Part shown: piece after piece, positions 26,656-33,820 of the stretch
Position numbering within the stretch: position 1 is the first letter of the stretch
Layout: the number at the start of each line of letters is the position of its first letter
Source: Achromobacter pulmonis
GTDB taxonomy: Bacteria > Pseudomonadota > Gammaproteobacteria > Burkholderiales > Burkholderiaceae_B
Length of the DNA: 64,000 bases
Direction of reading: 5' to 3'
Assembly (NCBI RefSeq): GCF_002885955.2
Contig: NZ_POQS01000006.1
Span: 426,637-490,636, forward strand
The notes under the pieces: generated by a model
What the model saw: the letters and a program-made list of their open reading frames with translations, nothing else
The model's database searches: none
What the model was told of the DNA's origin: nothing
Program-made: the position numbers and the translations under genes

Positions 26656-27396
26656 TTAAGCAGGTGTTGCCTCGATCAGCGAAAACCGCCGCTCAAGATC
26701 GTTTCTGAGAGCCTGCACCTTGGCGTCATCGACGGCCGGCGATTGCGGCTCGGTCAGGGCCTTGGGCGCGTTCTGGTAAGCGCCGAGGTTCCAGGTGTTC
26801 GATGCCGTCGCCTTCTTTCCGGCCGCCTCGACAATTCGATCCACAAAGCCATGCTCCAGCGCCTCTTCGGCGCTGAACCAGGTTTCGGCATCCATCCACG
26901 CCTTCACTTGGTCCGCTTTCTGCCCGGTTCGCGCCTGGTAGTCGGCAGTGATCGCGCCGTCGACCTTTTCCAGTAGGTCCGCCGTTTCGCGCATGTCGGC
27001 CTTGTTGCCAATGGCGACCGTCCACGCGTTGTGGATCATGAAGAAGGCGCCCTTGGTGATTTCCACCTCGTCGCAAGCCATGCAGACATCGGTCGCCGCA
27101 GAGGCGGCCAGCCCGTCGACATGGCCGATGACCTTGGCCGAGTGCTGGCGAATCGCGGTCATCATGGCGCGGGCGTCGAAAACGTCACCGCCCGGTGAAT
27201 TGATCCGCAAGTGAATGGTTTCCGCCTTGATGGCGTTGAGCGTCTTGGCGAACTCGGTCGCGTCAATGTCGCCCCACCATCCGCCGATAACGCCGTGAAG
27301 GTAGATGGTGGCCTCGCCCTCGCCGGCTTCGGCGCGCAACGGCTTCGCCCCCGAGGCGTTGTCACGCGCCAGCTGAAGCAGTTTCGGAATTTTCAT
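26656..27396 (-). CDS. Head maturation protease (ClpP-like)
   Basis: A 246-residue serine protease of the ClpP/crotonase fold that matures the prohead. The nucleophile region is GHVDGLAASAATDVCMACDE (Ser in the A-S-A-A context) and the histidine lies in GAFFMIHNAWTVAIG. ATG 27396, inside the 3' end of the portal gene, starts MKIPKLLQLARDNASG and is preferred to an in-frame start 27 codons upstream. Confidence 0.93.
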   Translation of the reverse strand: MKIPKLLQLARDNASGAKPLRAEAGEGEATIYLHGVIGGWWGDIDATEFAKTLNAIKAETIHLRINSPGGDVFDARAMMTAIRQHSAKVIGHVDGLAASAATDVCMACDEVEITKGAFFMIHNAWTVAIGNKADMRETADLLEKVDGAITADYQARTGQKADQVKAWMDAETWFSAEEALEHGFVDRIVEAAGKKATASNTWNLGAYQNAPKALTEPQSPAVDDAKVQALRNDLERRFSLIEATPA

Positions 27397-28702
27397 CTTG
27401 GATTTCCCTGTCTTGATCGTCTTGTTGCTGCGCCGGACCCTGCGCAGCGCCAGCAAGGGTTGGCCGGTCAAACGCACCGCCCAGCGGCTGGAGGTTCTTC
27501 AATCGGCGCACTTCGTCCACCGACATCCAACCCTGAGTGCCTGGCCCGCCCAGCGCCTTAGAGAAGTACTCGCCCTGAGCCTTGGAATCGCCGGCCATCA
27601 ATCCGTCCACGTTGTGTTCCGTGAAGTAGCGGGCGGTCCGGAACAGTTTCCGGTTCAGTTCGGCCTTGATGCGCTTCAGGTGCGGGGCAAGCGTGTATTT
27701 CACGAAACCGATACCCATCTGCTCGATTCCGCTACCCCAACTGCTCGCCTTCGTCATTTCCCCGATCATGTGCGGGGGGACGCCAAAGGCCCGCGCGATG
27801 TCAATAACCTGCCATTGCCGCGATTCCAGGAGCTGCTGGTCCACGGCCGACATAGTCAGTTCCTTGATGTCCAGCCCTTCGGTCAGAATCAGCGGGATTC
27901 GGCGGTTTCCCTGAATGCCGCCATATTTCGCTACCCAGGCGGCCCGGAAGTCCTCCTGCATATCGGGAGACATCGCCGCTGGGGCCTTGATGGCGACCTC
28001 CGGCTTTCCTCCTTCACTGAAAAACTTTCCGGCATGTTCGTCGCCCTGAATTGCAATGCCAATGCCGTTGCGCGCCCCCCACTGAATCACCGACATAGAA
28101 CTCACGCCGTTGAAGCCGAAGCCGGGAAGGTGGATGACGTCGTCCTGGTCGACGGTGAAGTACCCCTTGTCATCGTGAAAGGTGTATTGCAGCCGCCTCG
28201 GGTCGCGGGGGCTATCCCTCGCCTGCTCGCGAATATCCACTCGGTCGCGTGGCCACGGGATCATGCCCGTCATGGCGCCGGCGCGGTTGCGGGTGATGTA
28301 GCCGACGCCATCGCCACGCAGCAGCATCTGGGTCACCAGAAACTCCCAGCCTGCGGACGCCACCCAGTTCGGGCAGAACTCTTCATTCAGCGTCCACCAA
28401 TAGCTGTGATCGACCTGCTGCCGTGATCCCCTGATCCGCTCGAAGATCGGCAGCGGCAGCTGGGCGATAGATCCGGCGATCAGCGACACGCAAGCGTACA
28501 CCGCTGAAACACGCATCGCCGTCCTTTCATTCACCACGGCGCCCGAGGCGGTCCGAGGGTCGCCGAATACCTCGAAAATCCGGATATCAGACGACGAAAC
28601 GGTTTCCCCGTCAGCAAGGCTGGCGAATCCTGGTTCCTTCCGTTCCGCCTGCGGCGGCTGTTCGGCGCTGCCGCCACCCAAGAGTTTGGAAAGTAGTCCC
28701 AT
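27362..28702 (-). CDS. Portal protein (HK97 type)
   Basis: A 446-residue portal that forms the dodecameric DNA gateway. It has the early ISRDAVNRTAM-like region (NERTAMRVSAVYACVSLIAGSIAQLPLPIF), the middle GDGVGYITRNRAGAMTGMIPW and the GVPPHMIGEMTKASSWGSGIEQMGIGFVKYTL segment shared by HK97 portals. ATG 28702 shares a base with the terL stop. Confidence 0.95.
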   Translation of the reverse strand: MGLLSKLLGGGSAEQPPQAERKEPGFASLADGETVSSSDIRIFEVFGDPRTASGAVVNERTAMRVSAVYACVSLIAGSIAQLPLPIFERIRGSRQQVDHSYWWTLNEEFCPNWVASAGWEFLVTQMLLRGDGVGYITRNRAGAMTGMIPWPRDRVDIREQARDSPRDPRRLQYTFHDDKGYFTVDQDDVIHLPGFGFNGVSSMSVIQWGARNGIGIAIQGDEHAGKFFSEGGKPEVAIKAPAAMSPDMQEDFRAAWVAKYGGIQGNRRIPLILTEGLDIKELTMSAVDQQLLESRQWQVIDIARAFGVPPHMIGEMTKASSWGSGIEQMGIGFVKYTLAPHLKRIKAELNRKLFRTARYFTEHNVDGLMAGDSKAQGEYFSKALGGPGTQGWMSVDEVRRLKNLQPLGGAFDRPTLAGAAQGPAQQQDDQDREIQDENSETASAGA

Positions 28703-30402
28703 CACATCACCACGAATCCTTGTTGAATTTTCTTGACGCCGGCCGCAGGGTTCAGCGCCATGAGCTGCGCGGCGTCGAACAACGCCATGAGCGGGTCAAT
28801 CTTCGCCGTTCCACTCGCCTGCTTGGTGATCAAGATGCCATTGGCGCGTTGCTCGATACGCGCATTTCCCACCGACCAGGCCAGCAATGCCTGATCGCCA
28901 TGCAGAAACGTCCCTTCGGCCAGTTTTCGCTCGACCGTCTTGATGATTCCGCCAAGCTTCCAGCCCTGGGACACACCGACGATAAGATCCTCGGGGATTT
29001 CTGCCTCTACCAGCGCGTCGTTGAAGGTCACCCCGTTCTGGTCGGCCCCGATTGCGTTTTTCTCTGGGAATAGCCCCGCGTCGTAAACTTGGCGCACCAG
29101 GGCGGCCAGTTCGGCGGTGTCGTCGCCGATATGCTTCACGACGACCAGCTCGCCGGCACGCTCGAAATCTCGCAATCTGGGTTCAATCTCTTTCCGACGT
29201 TCCAACGCCGAAGGATGAGCCCAGGCGCGCCCCCAATGGAGCCAGTTGCCTGTGCCGCGCTCTCGCCCGATAAATGCCAGCCCGAGCAGGTCATCGAGGC
29301 CACCGCCGTCAATGCCTGCCGTGACCACTTCGGAGCGCTCTAGCAAGGCGTGCAGCGTCAATGTGCGCTGCCCGCGCGGCAGCCAATGGTCCGCGCCCGC
29401 CCAGCGGTCGGAACGCAGGTTCAGCCCGATTTCGACATTCAGGTGCTTGGCCAGGAATTGCTGGAATGCTCCGTCCGTTCTGGCCTGCAGCAGCCTAAGC
29501 TGATCGCCTAGCCATTCGGCACTGACCGAACGGCCTAGGTTGGGGTTGGTGATATAGAAGTTGGCCGGATCGAGATAGGCCTTTGCCTCGATCATGTCGT
29601 CCGGAAATTCATACAAGATTCCCAGCGTCTTCGGGTCTATCACCTTCCCGTCTCGCACATCCCGCCAGTAAGAGAGCTTTTCTCTGAATACACCCGCCGG
29701 CGGCTCGTCGCTTTGTGTGGTGAGGTAGATGACCCAGCCCTCGTCCCGCGATATCTGGCCGCCCAGAGCCTCAAGGAACATCGCCACGGCGTTTGCACGC
29801 TTGCCGAACAGCCAAAGTTCATCAACGAGGATACGGCCCGACTTCTTCCCCGACACCGTGTCGGTGTCGGCCGCAACAACCTTCAAACTGTTGCGCGTCG
29901 TGCGATGCGTGATGGTGCGTACATGATCCTGGACATGGAACATGTCGGATAGTTCTTCGTCCGCCCGCACCATCGCCGCAGCTGGCTTGAAGCTGTTGTC
30001 GGCCACCTCCTTCGTGGGCGCCAGGATCAGGTGTTCCTCTTCCTGGCGCCAGCAGATGATGACCGCGGTCAGCATGATGCCGGCGGCAATAGTCGATTTC
30101 GTATTCTTCTTGCTGATGAGCAACCCGTATTCACGGATCAGCTGCTTTCCCGTGTCCTCTTCATAGCCGCCAAAGATGGCGCGGACGAAATCGAACACCC
30201 ATTCCTCGGAACATTCGCCAAACGTCTGATGCCGGTATTCGCCGATGGCATCGTCATAGACCTGCGGGAGGTCAACTACCTTCAACTGCTTGAAGATGCC
30301 CAACGCATACTCGGCCTGGTCCGGAAAGATCGGCGGGGGGATTATCGACTGTCGCGCCCGCAGTCGATCCGCCCAGTCTGGGCACGCGGTGGTCCAGGCC
30401 AT
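28702..30402 (-). CDS. Terminase large subunit
   Basis: A 566-residue DNA-packaging motor. The N-terminal ATPase has the classical-Walker-like segment SKKNTKSTIAAGIML (about residue 95-110) and GRILVDELWLFGKRANAV as Walker B/DELW (about 185-200). The C-terminal nuclease carries AGIDGGGLDDLLGLAFIG (metal-binding Asp, about 355), VGADQNGVTF-like IGADQNGVTFNDA and a terminal ILITKQASGTAKIDPLMALFDAAQLMAL. It follows terS with three bases between. Confidence 0.94.
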   Translation of the reverse strand: MAWTTACPDWADRLRARQSIIPPPIFPDQAEYALGIFKQLKVVDLPQVYDDAIGEYRHQTFGECSEEWVFDFVRAIFGGYEEDTGKQLIREYGLLISKKNTKSTIAAGIMLTAVIICWRQEEEHLILAPTKEVADNSFKPAAAMVRADEELSDMFHVQDHVRTITHRTTRNSLKVVAADTDTVSGKKSGRILVDELWLFGKRANAVAMFLEALGGQISRDEGWVIYLTTQSDEPPAGVFREKLSYWRDVRDGKVIDPKTLGILYEFPDDMIEAKAYLDPANFYITNPNLGRSVSAEWLGDQLRLLQARTDGAFQQFLAKHLNVEIGLNLRSDRWAGADHWLPRGQRTLTLHALLERSEVVTAGIDGGGLDDLLGLAFIGRERGTGNWLHWGRAWAHPSALERRKEIEPRLRDFERAGELVVVKHIGDDTAELAALVRQVYDAGLFPEKNAIGADQNGVTFNDALVEAEIPEDLIVGVSQGWKLGGIIKTVERKLAEGTFLHGDQALLAWSVGNARIEQRANGILITKQASGTAKIDPLMALFDAAQLMALNPAAGVKKIQQGFVVM

Positions 30403-30405
30403 GCC

Positions 30406-30867
30406 TTACCCCTTACCGACAACACGCAGGTGCGGGGGCCGCGGCGGGGCGCCGAACTTGCCACCTGCCACGGCCTCGCTGGCCGCCTTCTTCTTGGCGT
30501 CCTTTTTTCCTTGCTCGCCGATCTTGCCGTGGACATAGGGAACCCACGCCTTTGCGGCATCGACTCGCAGCTTCATGTCCTGCGCGGGGTCGTTTGCGAC
30601 GGCCTTTAGAAACTCCAGCGGATCCGAATAGAGCTTGCCCAGGTCGGGCAGCGAAACTATCTTTCCAGCGGCGGCGGCCTCTTCCTTCAGTTTGTTAACC
30701 TGATTAACACGGCCCAGGGCTTCCTGGACGTCCTTGTCTTTCATCAGCCGGGACGCTGCAACGGCCGCCCCTTTTTCGCTGTAACCCGCATGGATAGCGG
30801 CTTTCGCACCGGACAGGCCCGACTGCAACGCCTGCACAAAGCGGCGCTTTTTGTCGGTTAATGCCAT
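30406..30867 (-). CDS. Terminase small subunit
   Basis: A 153-residue DNA-recognition subunit. The N-terminal helix-turn-helix (LTDKKRRFVQALQSGLSGAKAAIHAGYSEKGAAVAASRLMK) is diagnostic of the terS family. A middle coiled coil and a C-terminal basic/proline tail (PRPPHLRVVGKG) that should bind TerL follow. ATG 30867 is preferred to a TTG two codons upstream. Confidence 0.9.
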   Translation of the reverse strand: MALTDKKRRFVQALQSGLSGAKAAIHAGYSEKGAAVAASRLMKDKDVQEALGRVNQVNKLKEEAAAAGKIVSLPDLGKLYSDPLEFLKAVANDPAQDMKLRVDAAKAWVPYVHGKIGEQGKKDAKKKAASEAVAGGKFGAPPRPPHLRVVGKG

Positions 30868-30990
30868 TAACAACCTCGGTTAACAAATCCGGTTAAGGGG
30901 AAATTTTCCGCGCGTGAGGGAACGGGTGGTTTCCGTGCGGCGACCCCGCCAGACTTTGACCCCCCCCCTTGGCCCAACCAAGCCGGCACA
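30868..30990. other. TerS-HNH intergenic region, candidate cos region
   Basis: 123 bp without a gene. It holds two direct GGTTAA copies (in CGGTTAACAAATCCGGTTAA) just upstream of terS and a run of nine or ten C residues near 30958-30968. In HK97-like phages with an HNH gene next to terS the cos site is expected about here. This is positional inference; no cleavage site can be defined from sequence. Confidence 0.3.
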
Positions 30991-31323
30991 TCATGCCCGC
31001 TGGCGATAGCCCATGTCTTCCCGCGTCTTGGCGTCATGGCAGCCGACCTTGCGCCCGTGCGCATCGCGCGAGACGCAAAGCACCTGCGTGTTCTCGTCCG
31101 TGTCCGCGCCTCCATCGTTCAGGCTGACCTTATGGTCCAGCTCGAAGCCGTAGGGGTACACGGTTAGCTTGCCGCAATGGGCACAGTGCGGGTCAGCCGA
31201 CCATACGCGCAGCCGCCGCTCTTGCAGCCTGCGGCCTGTCAGACGCGTGGCGCTGGGTGTGGGCGCAGTGGCCAGTCTGGAGCCCGCCATTGCAATACGC
31301 GGCTTGAGTGTCTTGAGCTTCAT
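30991..31323 (-). CDS. HNH endonuclease
   Basis: A 110-residue HNH nuclease with a zinc-binding CAHCG, the core LDHKVSLNDGGADTDENTQVLC (catalytic His), and a terminal CHDAKT (the last metal ligands). Phage HNH proteins placed beside the terminase assist TerL-dependent cos cleavage (as shown for HK97 gp74). The position directly upstream of terS supports that role here. Confidence 0.9.
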   Translation of the reverse strand: MKLKTLKPRIAMAGSRLATAPTPSATRLTGRRLQERRLRVWSADPHCAHCGKLTVYPYGFELDHKVSLNDGGADTDENTQVLCVSRDAHGRKVGCHDAKTREDMGYRQRA

Positions 31324-31462
31324 ATCGCTCCCTTCTGTGATCTTGCCGGGTGCTACCTACTGCACACCGCCCGGCGCGATGCCCCAATCCCACACGCCAT
31401 GCCCAGCGTGCGGTCCTCGGTAGCGGGAGGGTGGAGTTACTTCAGATTTGTGGGGAGCCGGT

Positions 31463-32236
31463 CTAGTCGTCAGCAGGCCAGCTGCGAATGAGCAGCTCGG
31501 CCCGAGGAACGCCGGCGCCCCCGCCGACCGTGTACCGGATATCCAGCACCTGCATTGGGAAACCCGCAAACACCTCCCGCATCTTCGGGTGGTCGTTCAC
31601 GCTTACGAGCGCGCGCCCCTTCATGGTCCGCATGGACTCGGCCATCGATACGTACTCGTTCAGTCCGAACTCCACGCCGTAGCCGGCCGTGTCCCAGTAC
31701 GGCGGGTCCATGTAGAAAAGCGTGTGCGGCCGGTCATAGCGCTTCACGCAGTCCCGCCAGGGCAGATGCTCGACGTAGATACGTGCCAACCGCAGATGCG
31801 CCGCAGACAGCGTCTCCTCCAGCCGCAGCAGGTTGAGGCCCGGCGGTGCGGTCGTAGCCGTGCCGAACGTCATACCCTCCAGCTTGCCGCTGAAGCAGTT
31901 CTGCATCAGGTAATAGAAGCGCGCCGCCCGCTGAATGTCGGTCAACGTCTCCGGGCGGGTTTCCTTCTGCCACTTGAACATCTGCCTGCTGGTCAGCGCC
32001 CACTTGAACTGGCGGACGAATTCTTCCAGGTGGTGCTGCACCACGCGGTACAGGTTGACCAGGTCGCCGTTGATGTCGTTCAACACCTCCACCTTGGCCG
32101 GCTCCGGCCTGGCGAAGAGAAGCGCAGCGCCCCCGGCGAAGGGTTCGACGTAGCAGGAATGCTTGGGAAAATGGGGAAGTATCTTGTCGGCCAGGCGGCG
32201 CTTGCCACCCAGCCAGGGAATGATCGGTTTTGCCAC
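31463..32236 (-). CDS. D12-class N6-adenine DNA methyltransferase (Dam-like)
   Basis: A roughly 257-residue adenine methyltransferase. Motif X/I is KPIIPWLGGKRRLADKILPHF then YVEPFAGGAALLF (SAM binding), and motif IV is FYMDPPYWDTAGYG. The order matches the Dam/DpnM (D12) class. GTG 32236 begins VAKPIIPWLGGKR; upstream in-frame starts would run into the tRNA and give a low-complexity leader, so they are rejected. It likely methylates phage DNA to evade restriction; the target cannot be read from sequence. Confidence 0.9.
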   Translation of the reverse strand: MAKPIIPWLGGKRRLADKILPHFPKHSCYVEPFAGGAALLFARPEPAKVEVLNDINGDLVNLYRVVQHHLEEFVRQFKWALTSRQMFKWQKETRPETLTDIQRAARFYYLMQNCFSGKLEGMTFGTATTAPPGLNLLRLEETLSAAHLRLARIYVEHLPWRDCVKRYDRPHTLFYMDPPYWDTAGYGVEFGLNEYVSMAESMRTMKGRALVSVNDHPKMREVFAGFPMQVLDIRYTVGGGAGVPRAELLIRSWPADD

Positions 32237-32364
32237 TTGTGAGCGTCCATGTAAACTGGCCGCCGCCTGTACAGGTGGGGCGGCCTTGGGTCGTTCACGG
32301 GCCACGTCCGTGTTTCGGCTGTCAGCTGGGGAACTCGCGATTCCACAGCTGTCGCCGCCTTCTT

Positions 32365-32439
32365 TGGTTGCGGCGGCAGGAATCGAACCTGCGCCATCCG
32401 GGTTATGAACCCGGCGCTCTACCACTGAGCTACGCCGCG
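32365..32439 (-). tRNA. tRNA-Met (CAU), initiator-like, phage-associated
   Basis: A 75-nt cloverleaf with encoded CCA. The acceptor stem is CGCGGCG / CGCCGCA, giving six pairs and a C1-A72 mismatch, the hallmark of bacterial initiator tRNA. The anticodon stem is CCGGG / CCCGG with loop TTCATAA, so the anticodon is CAU flanked by three G-C pairs as in initiators. The D-stem is GCTC/GAGC, which lacks the usual initiator A11-U24 pair. The T-arm is GCAGG-TTCGATT-CCTGC. It lies at the terminase end of the prophage. Confidence 0.9.
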
Positions 32440-32446
32440 AAATGGG

Positions 32447-32480
32447 AAAGCCCCGACCGGCATATCCGTAGCGGGGCTTT
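32447..32480. terminator. Bidirectional terminator-like hairpin beside the tRNA
   Basis: 9-bp arms AAAGCCCCG and CGGGGCTTT with a 16-nt loop. Plus-strand transcripts see TTTCGTTTG after the stem, minus-strand ones see CTTTCCCATTT. It probably insulates the tRNA/late genes from what lies to the right. Confidence 0.6.
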
Positions 32481-32494
32481 CGTTTGTATGGAGC

Positions 32495-32566
32495 GGGTGA
32501 TGGGAATCACCCAAAGCAGCCAACCCATTGATTAATAAAGATTTTTTCTGGTTATTAAAACCAGAA
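32495..32566. repeat. Two short perfect inverted repeats at the prophage-island junction
   Basis: GGGTGA / TCACCC around 6 bp (32495-32512) and TTCTGGTT / AACCAGAA around ATTAA (32546-32566). They fall in a 210-bp gene-free, locally AT-rich stretch between the tRNA and the LysR fragment. They could be operators or decayed phage control sites; nothing else is seen there. Confidence 0.5.
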
Positions 32567-32653
32567 GTGGCCTCTGAATGTACCACATCACCCCTCTTGG
32601 CGAAAGGCATAAATCCACCGCCCTCTGCTGGCAGCTACCGACAGCCACTGCGA

Positions 32654-33295
32654 TCAGGAAGGGAGCGCTTTTGCGATCTGCAGTGCCCTGCGCTCGAACC
32701 GTTCGGAAACAGGGTTCGCTTGCCCCTGGGGCCTATGCAGGTGCGTCACGATTTCGTAGGGGCCGTCGTCCAGTGGTCGCATGCTGACTCCCCATCCAGG
32801 GGCGTGCTTGATACGCGATTGTGCGGATACCCCGACACCGTAGCCGGCAGAAACCCATAGCGCCATCATCTCGAAGGAAGTCACGTACTGAAGGTTCTGC
32901 GGGTCAGCAGGCAGACGCGCGAGCAGCCGACGATCCAGCGAAGAACAGGTCTCAGCCTCCCAGCGAAAGATCGGATAGTTCTGGAGGTCGGCGATGGTGA
33001 GCGATGCCTGCTCAAGCAAGGGAAGCCTCAGCGGTATCGCAACGGCCATGTGCTCAATCCACAAGGGCTGGGTTTCCAGGGCCGGATCGCTCGCTCCTTG
33101 AAGCGACATTCCCACGTCGTAGCGGCCTTCACGAAGCCCATCAAGCAGCTCGTCACCTGCCACTTCAAAGAACGTGATGCTGACCTCGGGTTCTTCCGCT
33201 CGTTGCAGCGCGAGCAGCGCCGAGAGCTGAGATGACGATACGCCTGGCGCAATCGCAAGCCTGAGGTGGGCGGGTTGGCTGGTGATGTTGTCCAC
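32654..33295 (-). CDS. LysR-type effector domain without a DNA-binding domain
   Basis: 213 residues that align with only the C-terminal co-inducer-binding half of LysR regulators (LRLAIAPGVSSSQLSALLALQRAEEPEVSI; GDELLDGLREGRYDVGMSL). The ~60-residue winged HTH is absent; upstream is the promoter of the divergent XRE gene, so it is either a true stand-alone domain or an old truncation. GTG start. Comparable LysR-half plus XRE pairs occur in ICEs of the PAGI-2/clc kind as I recall, which supports the island assignment. Confidence 0.75.
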   Translation of the reverse strand: MDNITSQPAHLRLAIAPGVSSSQLSALLALQRAEEPEVSITFFEVAGDELLDGLREGRYDVGMSLQGASDPALETQPLWIEHMAVAIPLRLPLLEQASLTIADLQNYPIFRWEAETCSSLDRRLLARLPADPQNLQYVTSFEMMALWVSAGYGVGVSAQSRIKHAPGWGVSMRPLDDGPYEIVTHLHRPQGQANPVSERFERRALQIAKALPS

Positions 33296-33357
33296 GGAGA
33301 ACCTACAGAAGCGACGAAGCAGGTCAAGGGCAAACCAGCATCATAGTAAAGAGAGAA

Positions 33358-33381
33358 GTTTAACGTCTATATGTTTAACGT
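33358..33381. promoter_or_regulatory. Direct repeats GTTTAACGT in the LysR-half/XRE intergenic region
   Basis: Two perfect copies of GTTTAACGT at 33358-33366 and 33373-33381, start-to-start 15 bp, lie between divergent genes, about 36 bp before the XRE start. They could be operator sites for the XRE protein. Assignment is by position only. Confidence 0.45.
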
Positions 33382-33416
33382 GGTTAATTTAAGAGGATTG
33401 TTTGACGCTTCTGTTG

Positions 33417-33722
33417 ATGCAGAAGCTTACTATTCAGCCAGGTCGTCCACCTGGCACACCCACATATGAATCCGAACCAGCATTAGCTTTCGGGCGGGCC
33501 GTGCGTGCCGCTCGCGTCGCGCAGGGGGTCGCTCAAGACGATTTTGCGTATCAGGCGGGAATATCGCGTTCGCACATGGGCAAGATCGAACGCGGGGAGC
33601 ATGTGCCGACGCTGCCTTTGATACTGAAAATCGCTGCCGCACTCGGGATAAGCGCCAGCGAATTGATGGCCGCGACTGAAAAGAACCTCAGCGCGGGCAG
33701 TGAGCCGCAAGATTCGGCATAG
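33417..33722 (+). CDS. XRE-family transcriptional regulator
   Basis: A 101-residue protein beginning MQKLTIQPGRPPGTPT. The HTH-3 domain spans about residues 28-82 (IRAARVAQGVAQDDFAYQAGISRSHMGKIERGEHVPTLPLILKIAAALG). ATG 33417 is preferred over TTG 33402 because the MQKLTIQPGRPPG start is a form I recognise from ICE-borne XRE regulators. It is divergent from the LysR-half gene and likely regulates the island or itself. Confidence 0.86.
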   Translation: MQKLTIQPGRPPGTPTYESEPALAFGRAVRAARVAQGVAQDDFAYQAGISRSHMGKIERGEHVPTLPLILKIAAALGISASELMAATEKNLSAGSEPQDSA

Positions 33723-33820
33723 CGGTCGTAAGTGTCTTTTCGGATATTGGCAGCGCAAGCTGTCGCAGCCAACGGCGCCGGGCGGGTGCTTAGCCCGACA
33801 GCGGAACACTGGAATGCCTC

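Larger units (their letters stand above)
6721..32480. mobile_element. Siphoviral prophage, late half (lambda/HK97-like), apparently lacking its early region
   Basis: A contiguous block of phage genes, almost all on the minus strand, in the canonical late order: terS, terL, portal, protease, capsid, connectors, tail tube, G/GT, tape measure, M, L, K, I, J, holin, endolysin, Rz/Rz1. It adjoins the ssrA 3' end, a common phage attachment site. In the lambda arrangement int, repressor, replication and late-regulator genes should lie beyond the terminase side, to the right of about 32.4 kb. Instead island genes start there. No att duplication of the tmRNA end was found by eye within the window. Exact limits are therefore uncertain. 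Confidence 0.8.

Noticed and set aside
32365..32439. tRNA as the attachment site of the right-hand island
   Set aside because: Its 3' end faces left, so an element integrated in it would lie on the phage side, not the island side; no duplicated 3' end was seen.
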